This document shows, in pieces, positions 35,720 through 43,769 of a stretch of 64,000 bases of DNA (the stretch's first letter is position 1; every line of letters starts with the position of its first letter). The translations under genes and the position numbers were made by a program. A model generated the notes under the pieces. It was not told the origin of the DNA. It searched no databases and worked only from the letters and a program-made list of their open reading frames with translations. This DNA is from CS4-C045 sp963844115 (GTDB lineage Bacteria; Planctomycetota; Planctomycetia; Pirellulales; UBA7805). The stretch spans positions 1 through 64,000 of the forward strand of contig CAWJNN010000073.1 in the NCBI GenBank assembly GCA_963844115.1, written 5' to 3'.

Positions 35720-37315
35720 CTATTTCCGTCCTTCCTGTCGTTGTACTGACATTTGTCGCTGCCAGCTGGCCAGACACCAAAATACGAGGGCCGTCATGAT
35801 GGCAAAGAAGCCCAGCACGGCGAGGAACATTCCGCAGACCTGGTCGTAAGCGCCGCTGTGCAAGCGGTCGAAAACGCGATTCGCCAGCGTTTCAAGGCCT
35901 GGAACCTGGACCAGCTGGCTGGCAGACAAGTCACCCATCGCCAGCACCATCACGACCAGCCACGCTGCGACCGCCGCCGGCCAACGCGCGGGAAGCGCGA
36001 TCAACGTCAAGCGAGCGAAGGGACCAGCCCCCTCTTGTCGAGCGGCGTCAAGCATCGATGTGGGGAGGCTGCGTAGCGCATGCCACATGATGATCGTCGC
36101 GAACGGCAAGGTACGCATCGAAATCGCCAGGCACGGCGCCGCCAACGAATCATAGGCTGCTGGAAAACCCCCAAGTAGCCGGATGACAAACACGCCCAAC
36201 AACGGACCGGGGATTGCCAGAAACAAGGCGACGATCAGATAGGCCCCCGTCGCTTGCGGTCTTCCCGCTCCACCAAACCAGGCCAGTAACGTCGCCGCGA
36301 ACAAGACGAGACTCGCACAAATGGTCGCGACGATCAGTGAGTTTCGGAACTCATCGCCGAACTGTCGGACCGATTCGATAAACACCATGTCCAAAAACTT
36401 CACCCCATTCCAGCTCTGAATCGCAGCGCCACCGGCGTCGGTCGAAAACTGTACCCCGGCGCGATAGACCAGGTTCAGCAACGGGATGCCGATGATTACC
36501 AGCGCGATCGCCGTCATGGCGGCACACGCCAGCCAGCGCAAGGGGCCAAGATCAAAGTCGCGGAGGCGACTCAGCGAGATTGCCTCATCGCGTGGCATCA
36601 AGCGGCTACACAGCACGAGTCCCAAACCGACCAGCAATGCTGTTACCAGGATGCCAGGAAGTACCTGCAACGTGGCCGCTTCCATGTCCGCCGTTGCCGC
36701 ATGGGCAACATAAATTTCCTCCGCGTAGGTTCGAACTCGAAATAAATCCGTAACCGTCATCTCGCCGGCCGTCACCACCGCCACCCACAGCGCAGCTATC
36801 CCAACGGCGCCTGCCACCGCCGGCAACGTGACGTTTCTAATCACGCTCGCACTGGATACGTGCAACAGAGCCTCTTCCTCCAGTTCGCGCGACGCCAACC
36901 GCAAGCCGACCGCCACGATCACCGTGACCCAACCGAACGCATAAACCGCGTGCACCCAGATCGCACCGGCCATCCCTCGAATCAGTTCGATCTCGGTAGC
37001 TACCGTAAACCAGCCTTGAATCCCAAACCCCGCCTGCCAGGCACCCGTCTGCAGATACAAAGGGACGACCAAAATCATCGCGATCAGAAACAAGAACAAG
37101 CGCCGGCCAGGAAGATTGGTGCGCGCCATCAGAAACGCGGCAAAGACGCCCAACGGGAGGCTAATGGCCAGCGTACCGAGGATCAGCACCAGTGTATTGA
37201 GCACAACGTTACCCGGCCCTCCGGGAGCCGGTTGCACCATCTGCCCGAACAACATAGGCGGCACCGCCAGGTTACTGATCAAACTCACGCCCCCCTGCAC
37301 CTCACTATGCACCAA
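35720..37315 (-). CDS. ABC transporter permease of the FbpB/ThiP type (first helix apparently missing)
   Basis: 531 residues with two BPD_transp_1 halves, each with an EAA-like loop: EEEALLHVSSASVIRNVTLP in the first and MLDAARQEGAGPFARLTLIA in the second. This two-module layout is that of inner-membrane permeases for iron, thiamine or aminoethylphosphonate. Family members usually start with an extra helix before the NTLVLILGTLAISLPLG segment. Here the start (MVHSEVQGG) lies inside a CTATGCACCAAA repeat and that helix is absent. No binding protein or ATPase gene is adjacent. Phosphonate uptake is suggested only by the HD gene downstream. Confidence 0.8.
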   Translation of the reverse strand: MVHSEVQGGVSLISNLAVPPMLFGQMVQPAPGGPGNVVLNTLVLILGTLAISLPLGVFAAFLMARTNLPGRRLFLFLIAMILVVPLYLQTGAWQAGFGIQGWFTVATEIELIRGMAGAIWVHAVYAFGWVTVIVAVGLRLASRELEEEALLHVSSASVIRNVTLPAVAGAVGIAALWVAVVTAGEMTVTDLFRVRTYAEEIYVAHAATADMEAATLQVLPGILVTALLVGLGLVLCSRLMPRDEAISLSRLRDFDLGPLRWLACAAMTAIALVIIGIPLLNLVYRAGVQFSTDAGGAAIQSWNGVKFLDMVFIESVRQFGDEFRNSLIVATICASLVLFAATLLAWFGGAGRPQATGAYLIVALFLAIPGPLLGVFVIRLLGGFPAAYDSLAAPCLAISMRTLPFATIIMWHALRSLPTSMLDAARQEGAGPFARLTLIALPARWPAAVAAWLVVMVLAMGDLSASQLVQVPGLETLANRVFDRLHSGAYDQVCGMFLAVLGFFAIMTALVFWCLASWQRQMSVQRQEGRK

Positions 37316-37350
37316 AAACTATGCACCAAAACCTCACTATGCACCAAACC
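37300..37350. repeat. ACTATGCACCAAA tandem repeat at the permease 5' end
   Basis: Three copies of a word ACTATGCACCAAA, two of them preceded by CCTC, overlap the start codon region of the ABC permease on the minus strand. Upstream, up to 37629, I see no gene. Confidence 0.75.
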
Positions 37351-37629
37351 ATGCTCGACATTCTAACGACCGCCCGCCTTCACCGCCGAGGCTCCCGATG
37401 CGCAAACAATGGTGCTCTTAGAAATCCTAAGTCGTGCATCAACCTTTGGAGTGGATCCAGCTGCGTTCGGCGTCGATGCGGAAACTGTTAGTTCTGCTTG
37501 TGCGGGCGGCAATGATTAACACGCGAGATAGAACTCTTGCGATTCGACGCCGCATCCACGCGGTCGCCTGGCGCGGACCGAGGGGGTCTTGAGTCAAGCA
37601 GAAAACGCGTTACCCTCCAGCCATCTTTA

Positions 37630-38109
37630 TCACGGCCTGGCGTTAAGACTGTTTACGCGTCGGGAACCGGAAAGATTGGCTTCATGTCGTTCGGCCCAGA
37701 ATTCCGGGTAGCGCCACAGATATCCGCGTTCGTCATATTGCAAGTAGTGAACTGCGTTGGGAAACGGTCTGCCGAAGGTGTGTTCACATACCACGGTCGG
37801 CGCGCCGGCGTCGTCGTAGAAAATACGCTGGTGCAATAGCTGCTGGCCGTTCTGGCTTTTAAACACACAACGCACTCGCCCCTCCTGAAAACAAACACGG
37901 TACCAAGGTCTCGTTCCCGAGCGCGGCGGATCCTTCGTTGGGGTGCCGGGGAGATACGGCACCCGGTTGAAGAAAGATAGCGACGACGAATACAGCACCG
38001 CCATCTCTGTCTCGTCAATTTGCTTTTCCAACAGCGGTTCAAGCCGCGATTTTATCGATTCCAGTTCCGCCACGTCCGGACGGTACGTCGAATCGTTTAA
38101 AGCCAACAA
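37630..38109 (-). CDS. Hypothetical protein
   Basis: About 159 residues. I do not recognise a family. The core (LNDSTYRPDVAELESIKSRL, a helix, then YSSSLSFFNRVPYLPG and beta-rich segments VCFQEGRVRCVFKSQNGQQL, QRIFYDDAGAPTVVCEHTFG and YLQYDERGYLWRYPEFW) has balanced composition and looks real. The frame stays open up to an ATG at 38283, but that extension is antisense to a plus-strand gene remnant (38101-38292). I therefore place the start near the TTG codons at 38109/38106. No signal peptide is visible in the short form. Confidence 0.55.
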   Translation of the reverse strand: MLALNDSTYRPDVAELESIKSRLEPLLEKQIDETEMAVLYSSSLSFFNRVPYLPGTPTKDPPRSGTRPWYRVCFQEGRVRCVFKSQNGQQLLHQRIFYDDAGAPTVVCEHTFGRPFPNAVHYLQYDERGYLWRYPEFWAERHEANLSGSRRVNSLNARP

Positions 38110-38292
38110 GACATCTGGTCCACGCTCTATTTCAAAGATAGCTGGCAACTGCTGTTCGATCTGTTCAATTCGATCCCGCTGGCAATCGTGCTGTGCGGGA
38201 TCTGTTATTTCTGCGGCTTCCGTTGGGGAGCGTTGCTGGCGGCCAGCGCCCTGCTGCACATGTTTTGTGACCTTCCATTGCATTGGGACCCT
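38101..38292 (+). pseudogene. Remnant of a 'CobQ-like' integral membrane protein gene
   Basis: The plus-strand frame between a stop at 38098 and the SPFH gene end reads YFKDSWQLLFDLFNSIPLAI, then a hydrophobic helix, RWGALLAASALLHMFCDLPL and HWDP. This matches the middle of a small membrane-protein family often mislabelled cobalamin biosynthesis protein CobQ, where W-Q-x-x-F-D-x-x-N-S-I-P-L and L-L-H-x-x-x-D-L-P-L-H are conserved. Both ends are missing: no start-side 'THLLLG' helix and no H-x-H-F-W-P continuation. I read it as a truncated gene piece left after a deletion. Confidence 0.5.
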
Positions 38293-38296
38293 GGGA

Positions 38297-39736
38297 CTAG
38301 AACTGGTCCGTGCCTAGCAATTTTTCTTCGACCTTGTCCGCCTGCCAGGCGACGGACGTTAGCACGCGCATCACCTCCATCGGGTCCGCAGTTTCCGCCA
38401 ATTGATTGGCCTGGATAACCACCGCTTCGCCACTGCCTTGGTCCGCCACGGCAAACGCGCCGTGAACCAGCTTGGTGTTGTAACGCAAGAGCTTCATCGC
38501 GTTCTGCTCGGTCGCCGGACCACAGACCGAGGCATAGCTGATCAACGCATCGCCTTCGGCATCCTTGACGTCGAACCGAACCCGAACTACCTGTTTGCGA
38601 AGCGACCCGATCGGCACCGTGATACTCCAGGCATCACCATCTTCCAGGATCGTGTAGCCGGCCGCTTTGGAAACAGCGCGGACCAGCGCCTTGGGATCGG
38701 TGACGGCCGGGGCGAGATCGCCGAAGTCAGCCACGGTTCGGGCAGACACTGTTCCGGCAGCCACGGTTCCGGCAGCCACGGTTCCGCCAACAGCCGCGGT
38801 GGCTGCGCCGCCCGCCGGAACGGGTGACGGCGGGGCTTGCGGTACGGCGGCCGGTGCGAGACCTCCGCCAGGTGGCAACTGACCGGCTTGCATCGCTTGA
38901 TTGATCATCCCTGGCATCATCATGCCAAAACCAGCACCCATGCCCATGCCCATGGCACCGCTTCCCATGCCACCACCACCACCTTGCTCGGCCAGCTTCG
39001 CCATGCTGTTGGCGGCCTGAAACTTCAGAAACGCATTCAGGTCACCCACCGCGCCCATGGCGCTGCGGGCATCGATGGCTTTCTGAACTTCCTCGGGCGG
39101 GGTGATCGCGTTGATGAAGAAATCGACCAGCTCCAAACCATATTTACCGAATTCCTCAGCAACCTTCGCGCGCGTGGCCGAAGCGATCTCGTCATATTTC
39201 GCCGGCAGTTCGATGATGCTGGCGCCCACCGTACCTAACAGGTCGGTCATCCGCGCTACGATCAGGTCTTTCAGATACGACGTGACATCTTCCGTCGTGA
39301 AGACGCCCTGCGTCCCGACCAGCTCGTTTAGCAGAAGAGCCGAGTCATTGATACGAAACGAGTACTTGCCAAAACTGCGCAGGCGTACGAGGCCAAATTC
39401 TGCGTCTTTGAATGTGATCGGTTGCCGAGTGCCCCATTTCTGATCGATGAACGTCTGCAGCCCAAAGAAATAGACCTGCGCCTGAAACGGAGATTTTTCC
39501 CACGGGATGGTCAGGATTTTCGTCAGCACCGGCACGTTGGCAGTGGACAACGTATAGCGCCCCGGTCCAAATTTGTCGAACGCCTTGCCATCGCGGAAGA
39601 AAATCGCCTCCTGGTTTTCCTGAACGATCAGTTGCGCACCCAGCTTGATGTCCGCCGAACCCTGCGGCGGGACACGGTGGACAAGACTGCGATTTGCCTG
39701 GTCAAAAAAATCAATGACTTCTAGTTTTATAGCCAT
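38297..39736 (-). CDS. SPFH-domain protein with a YbjN-like C-terminal domain
   Basis: 479 residues. Residues 1-235 form an SPFH/band-7 domain of the virion-core/YdjI type: EVIDFFDQANRSLVHRVP, AIFFRDGKAFDKFGPGRYTL, FFGLQTFIDQKWGTRQPI and GLELVDFFINAITPPEEVQ. Next comes a glycine/methionine linker (GGGGGMGSGAMGMGMGAGFG), then a Pro/Ala/Val repeat. From about residue 365 a separate domain starts, AGYTILEDGDAWSITVPIGS...VRVRFDVKDAEG...LLRYNTKLVHGAFAV, resembling YbjN/type III chaperone-like folds. No membrane helix is visible. Such proteins often form membrane-associated cages. It lies downstream of, and probably with, the coiled-coil gene at 39862. Confidence 0.8.
   Translation of the reverse strand: MAIKLEVIDFFDQANRSLVHRVPPQGSADIKLGAQLIVQENQEAIFFRDGKAFDKFGPGRYTLSTANVPVLTKILTIPWEKSPFQAQVYFFGLQTFIDQKWGTRQPITFKDAEFGLVRLRSFGKYSFRINDSALLLNELVGTQGVFTTEDVTSYLKDLIVARMTDLLGTVGASIIELPAKYDEIASATRAKVAEEFGKYGLELVDFFINAITPPEEVQKAIDARSAMGAVGDLNAFLKFQAANSMAKLAEQGGGGGMGSGAMGMGMGAGFGMMMPGMINQAMQAGQLPPGGGLAPAAVPQAPPSPVPAGGAATAAVGGTVAAGTVAAGTVSARTVADFGDLAPAVTDPKALVRAVSKAAGYTILEDGDAWSITVPIGSLRKQVVRVRFDVKDAEGDALISYASVCGPATEQNAMKLLRYNTKLVHGAFAVADQGSGEAVVIQANQLAETADPMEVMRVLTSVAWQADKVEEKLLGTDQF
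38737..38789. repeat. 15-bp in-frame repeat in the SPFH linker
   Basis: Three copies of CAGCCACGGTTCCGG-type units encode the GTVAAGTVAAGTVS stretch of the SPFH protein linker. The unit is in frame, so copy number can vary without breaking the gene. Confidence 0.75.
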
Positions 39737-39861
39737 GGCTCTAGATTCCTACTGGTATGCACGTGGGGGAAGTCTCATAAATGGCAAATCGCTTCGTCAA
39801 TTCGTGATTCAAACAACGCTGGGCTATCCCGTTGTTTCCACGGGAGGCGCTTCTTATTCTC

Positions 39862-40371
39862 TTATTCAAGACCTTTGAGAAGATCCTCGCGTTCGTCCCA
39901 GACTTTCTCCAGTTTGTCGACCTCATCCAGTAGCGCTTTGGTCGCGGTGGCGACGTCGTCCTGCTCGGACGGCAAGGCTTCGACCTTGGTCGCCAGATCG
40001 TCGACGGTTTCGATTAACCCCGCATCGAATTCGTAGACTCGATCCAGGGCCGCTTCATCGATCCGAACCAGGTCGAAAAAGCCGCTATAGCCCTTCATTG
40101 CGCCGCGGATCCGTGACGAGAGCTTGTCGATGCGTCCCCGCAGTCGATCACATTGCGGTAACACATCAATCTGAGCGGCGTCGGCCAGCGCGCGGGTCAG
40201 TTCGTCCAGCCCCCGCTTGCTGCGATCCAATCGGTCGGCCAGCCAGTCGCGCTGCAGGGTGTCGCTGTCGCGCCGGTATTCCTTTTCCAGGTAACCGCGA
40301 AACCCCGGTATGTGCCGCAGTACCGTCTCGATCACGTTGCGGTTCGTGGTATGTTCTCGTGGATCAGGCAT
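39862..40371 (-). CDS. Hypothetical coiled-coil protein
   Basis: 169 residues from the ATG at 40371 (another ATG nine bases upstream). It is almost wholly helical and charged: RDWLADRLDRSKRGLDELTR, DRLRGRIDKLSSRIRGAM, then VDDLATKVEALPSEQDDV and DKLEKVWDEREDLLKGLE, with heptad patterns. No signal peptide or membrane helix. The segment MKGYSGFFDL interrupts two coils. It precedes the SPFH gene by 125 bases in the same direction, which suggests a structural or adaptor partner. Family not recognised. Confidence 0.65.
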   Translation of the reverse strand: MPDPREHTTNRNVIETVLRHIPGFRGYLEKEYRRDSDTLQRDWLADRLDRSKRGLDELTRALADAAQIDVLPQCDRLRGRIDKLSSRIRGAMKGYSGFFDLVRIDEAALDRVYEFDAGLIETVDDLATKVEALPSEQDDVATATKALLDEVDKLEKVWDEREDLLKGLE

Positions 40372-40752
40372 GGCGACCACCGCGGTAAGAGGTTGATTGG
40401 CTATTCGTTCCGCCGTCCATTATTCCATCTGTGCGCAGGATTGGAACACCCACCCACGTCCCAACAGGATAACACCAAGGGCTTATTCGCTCTTCCCGGC
40501 AAGATATCGGGTGGAGAACAGAAAAATGGGAGAATGATGAGAATTTTCCTGCTTCCATTATTCTGACCCCGTCGTCCGGCCAGCTTCTGTAGCTCCGCCG
40601 GCCGATACGACTGGTCCTTCGTCAGTCGCCTCGCAAGACCGCTCGCATTGCCATCATTCCCAGGATCAGCCCCAGATCAACATGGCCGCGCGCCGACCTA
40701 TTTGCTATAGATTTCGGCTCCTTTCGAGTCGGCATCTCCAGGAGTTTTCCGC
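40372..40752. other. Divergent intergenic region
   Basis: About 380 bases between the coiled-coil gene (minus) and the HEAT lipoprotein (plus). No gene, repeat or clear promoter is seen; the sequence is mixed with an AT-rich patch near 40530-40560. Confidence 0.4.
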
Positions 40753-41502
40753 ATGTCCCGTGGCAGCCGCTGCATCACCGTATTGATGTTCGCCGTATTG
40801 AGCACGTCGGTTGGCTGCGGATCGATGTCGTTTTCCGCCTTTGACAAGCTCGCGTTCTGGAAACGCGAAGTCGTGCCGGAGGACATCCTTGCCCGGCACG
40901 GTCCAACCGCTTCGCAGTACCTGGAAAAGATCGACAAACTGGGCCAGCGCGCGGCGAAGGCCTCGCCGACCGAACAACAGGCGATCGCCGAGCAACTCGC
41001 ACAAGCGATTAGGGCGGAGCAGGACGCTTTGGTGCGCCTGCACTTGATTCAGGCCATTTCGCCATGCCGTGCACCGATCGCCGCCGCGGTTCTACACGCG
41101 GGCCTCAACGATGAAGACCTGGACGTCCAACTGGCAGCCTGTGAGGAATTGAGCGCTTGGGAGAGTCCCAAGACCACAACCTTGCTGGGCCAAATCGTCG
41201 AAAGCGGGGATGAGCCATTGGACTTGCGTCTGGCTGCGATCGAAACGCTGGGAAAATTCAAGGACGCTGCTGCTGCCGACGTTATTGCTCCGGCGCTGGA
41301 ATCGAACGCCGACCCGGCACTACAGTATCGAGCCGTCAAATCGCTGGCAAAAATGACGGGAATAGACTACGGAAACGATCTGGTAGCTTGGCGAAACCAC
41401 TTCGGCAAGCAAACCTTCGGCAATAGCGGCGAACAGTATGCGTCGCCGGATCTCTCTTCTCCTACCAGTGCAGGGGTGCGGCAAGCTGGCTTTCAGCAGT
41501 AG
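40753..41502 (+). CDS. HEAT-repeat lipoprotein
   Basis: 249 residues. A lipoprotein signal begins MSRGSRCITVLMFAVLSTSV with GCGS as lipobox. After a charged helix, residues 85-220 contain HEAT-like repeats (LIQAISPCRAPIAAAVLHAG, DLDVQLAACEELSAW and RLAAIETLGKFKDAAAADVI). HEAT repeats mediate protein-protein contacts; an envelope scaffold role is likely but no partner is evident. A GGAG-like site lies 12 bases before the ATG. Confidence 0.75.
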   Translation: MSRGSRCITVLMFAVLSTSVGCGSMSFSAFDKLAFWKREVVPEDILARHGPTASQYLEKIDKLGQRAAKASPTEQQAIAEQLAQAIRAEQDALVRLHLIQAISPCRAPIAAAVLHAGLNDEDLDVQLAACEELSAWESPKTTTLLGQIVESGDEPLDLRLAAIETLGKFKDAAAADVIAPALESNADPALQYRAVKSLAKMTGIDYGNDLVAWRNHFGKQTFGNSGEQYASPDLSSPTSAGVRQAGFQQ

Positions 41503-41901
41503 TTTGCTGGGATCCTCTGACGATGCCGGTCGAACAGCGTACCGCGACGACCCCGCGGCGGCGAACAATAGACGGCGAATTTTAGACGCTGTGACCTTTG
41601 ATTCGCTGTAAGCCGAATACCCTATTCATCCGCAACCTTCGTTGCGCCACAAACGGTTTTGTGAATCGGTATGACCGACCGATTTCCTATCTCAACCGCT
41701 GAAAATTCCCTTCGCATCGCGTATTGCTGCTGAACTGCGCCGCTGGATCGCCCGATACTACAGCTACCAATGCTGGCATTCCCGTTCCTAGTACGGGTGC
41801 GCGACGACTGCCCAATCGGACGACCGAGACAACCCCTACGAACGCCACCCCTATCGTCGCCGTCGCGCCCTAACCACTTGAGCACCAAAACCTACCCGAT
41901 G
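41503..41901. other. Intergenic stretch before the secreted toroid-like protein
   Basis: About 400 bases. Frames here (for example 41622-41888 minus) are Arg/Gly-rich shadows. A promoter for the gene at 41902 should lie here; none is clear. Confidence 0.35.
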
Positions 41902-43395
41902 ATGAACCGACTGTGCGTAGTACTTATTGTGTTCGTATGCGGCCGTGCCACCGCACAAGAGCCAACTGAGAAAAGTGGCCCCGCGGCCCCTTCCTTTTCC
42001 CTGGAAGGTCCCATCGCAGTCGCGATCTCACACCCGCCGCCCGCGGCAGACGCTGACAGACGACCGCCAGGCCTGGCGGACCGCGTCGCATGGCGCGTTG
42101 CGCGCCGCCGCGCGCTCGAAGCGGATCGTCAGGATCCTACAGACGAACCCTTGCAACTTGAGCTGAATGCCCCCGCCAACAGCCAGCCTGAACTGAACCC
42201 GCCTGGCGACAGCCAAACTGCCGGCAAAGCAAGACGGATTGCACGTTCCAGCGAGGTGCCGACCTATCCTGAGTCAGCACCCGCAAGTCCTGAGTCCGCA
42301 CCGGCAAATCCTGAGTCGGCACCGGCAAGTCCTGAGTCGGCACCCGAGGACGAAACCTCAACGACCGACGAGAGTACGGCGCCCTCGGCCGAGCCGTTGC
42401 TGCCACCGCACGTGCAGAGGTTGAGGACCAAGGTCGAAACGGCGCTCGATATCTACCGTGACAAAACGCTGAACACCCGCGAACACTGTCACTGGTCCCT
42501 CATGCATTCTCTGATCGCGTACGGTGTGGAAAAGCAAGTCCGGATCGGTGGCCCGAACGGTAAGCCCGTCAATGCGATCGGCTGGATCTGCTACAACTAC
42601 CCCTGCCGTGGAAAAGACCTGTTCTACTTGCAAGGCGACAACATCCGCGGCAAACGCGGACCCGGACAACAGGGACACGAAGGCCAGTTCCTGGCCATGG
42701 TTGCTCAGTCGCGCGTCAAAATCGATTACCCGATGAAAATCGATGGCCGCGACCTGACGATCCTCGACCTGGTCCGCAGCGAAATGGCCACCTGCAAAGC
42801 CGGGACGGAACTAACGTTCAAGCTGATCGGCCTTGCGCACTACCTGGATGTCGACAACACCTGGAAAAGCGACGATGGGACGTCCTGGGACATTGAGAAG
42901 TTGGTACGGGAAGAGCTGAAACAGCCCATCAACGGTGCAGCCTGTGGCGGCGCGCATCGCCTGTATGGACTGGCTTACGGCGTCTACAAATGCCAAAAAA
43001 ACCAAGGCTCAGTGGCGGGCGATTTTGAGAGAGCAGAACGCTTCCTTAAGAAATATCATGAATACGCCTTTCACTTGCAAAATCGCGATGGCAGTTTCAG
43101 CACGGAATTCTTCGAAGGTCGCGGATTCGATCCCGACTTGAAAAAGCGGATGCTCACCTCGGGTCACATTACCGAATGGCTGTCGTTTTCCTTGCCGAAA
43201 GAACAGTTGTATCGACCGGAAATGCTGAAAGCGATCGACTACCTCGCCAATATGTTGATCCGCGACAAGCATCGAGAGTGGGAAGTCGGGCCACTGGGTC
43301 ACACGCTGCATGCGTTGAACACGTATCACCAGCGTGCCTTAAGCCCGCCAAAGGAATACCCGGTCGTCGCATCCTTACCCGCGGATTCCGAATAA
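41902..43395 (+). CDS. Conserved planctomycete secreted protein with alpha-toroid-like domain
   Basis: 497 residues from the second of two adjacent ATGs (41899/41902). A signal peptide (NRLCVVLIVFVCGRATAQE) is followed by a low-complexity linker with the repeated hexamer-like unit PESAPAS/N (residues about 114-140). The conserved part from residue 160 is helical: REHCHWSLMHSLIAYG, GPNGKPVNAIGWICYNYPCR, a HEGQFLAMVAQSRV motif, NGAACGGAHRLYGLAYGVYK and LQNRDGSFSTEFFEGRG. It ends with GHITEWLSFSLPKEQL and GHTLHALNTYHQ. Repeated helix pairs with G-x-H motifs recall (alpha/alpha) toroid proteins such as prenyltransferase/terpene-cyclase folds. Planctomycete homologues often carry a misleading 'ADP-ribosylation factor' name. 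Function unknown. Confidence 0.72.
   Translation: MNRLCVVLIVFVCGRATAQEPTEKSGPAAPSFSLEGPIAVAISHPPPAADADRRPPGLADRVAWRVARRRALEADRQDPTDEPLQLELNAPANSQPELNPPGDSQTAGKARRIARSSEVPTYPESAPASPESAPANPESAPASPESAPEDETSTTDESTAPSAEPLLPPHVQRLRTKVETALDIYRDKTLNTREHCHWSLMHSLIAYGVEKQVRIGGPNGKPVNAIGWICYNYPCRGKDLFYLQGDNIRGKRGPGQQGHEGQFLAMVAQSRVKIDYPMKIDGRDLTILDLVRSEMATCKAGTELTFKLIGLAHYLDVDNTWKSDDGTSWDIEKLVREELKQPINGAACGGAHRLYGLAYGVYKCQKNQGSVAGDFERAERFLKKYHEYAFHLQNRDGSFSTEFFEGRGFDPDLKKRMLTSGHITEWLSFSLPKEQLYRPEMLKAIDYLANMLIRDKHREWEVGPLGHTLHALNTYHQRALSPPKEYPVVASLPADSE
42262..42345. repeat. 18-bp in-frame repeats encoding PESAPAS
   Basis: Four or five near-identical 18- to 21-bp units around CCTGAGTCGGCACC encode the Pro/Glu/Ser/Ala linker of the secreted protein. 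They are in frame. Confidence 0.75.
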
Positions 43396-43769
43396 ACTTC
43401 GCACCGCGACGAATGCCGGACCCGTGCCAATGAACGTCGGCGTTCCGTGGAGTGACCGATTCCAGGCAAACCGGTAGCATCGGCCGCGACGTCTCGTTGC
43501 TCCGAATTCGGCACTGGTCACTTGCCGCCTATCTATAAAGATTTTACGATGCATTGCTGCGCCACGGTGCAAACCACTTGTGTACCGGTGCAAACCACTT
43601 GTGTACCGGTGCAAGCCACTCGTGTAACTCACTCGCGCAGCGCACGGCCACCATTGCTGCGGCCCAATGATTGCGGCCCGGTTATTACGGCCCGGTTATT
43701 ACGGCACTGTTGCCGCGGGACAGTTGGGAGCCTCGTAAATCGTCGCGAAAGGACCTGGATGTACGGGCA
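43396..43769. repeat. Intergenic gap with two direct-repeat arrays
   Basis: Between 43565 and 43627 there are three copies of a 21-bp unit beginning CGGTGCAAACC (the third degenerate). Between about 43660 and 43706 a 15-bp unit, CGGCCCGGTTATTAC, repeats two to three times. They lie between the toroid-like protein and the cyclase gene, with no spacer structure. Confidence 0.75.
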
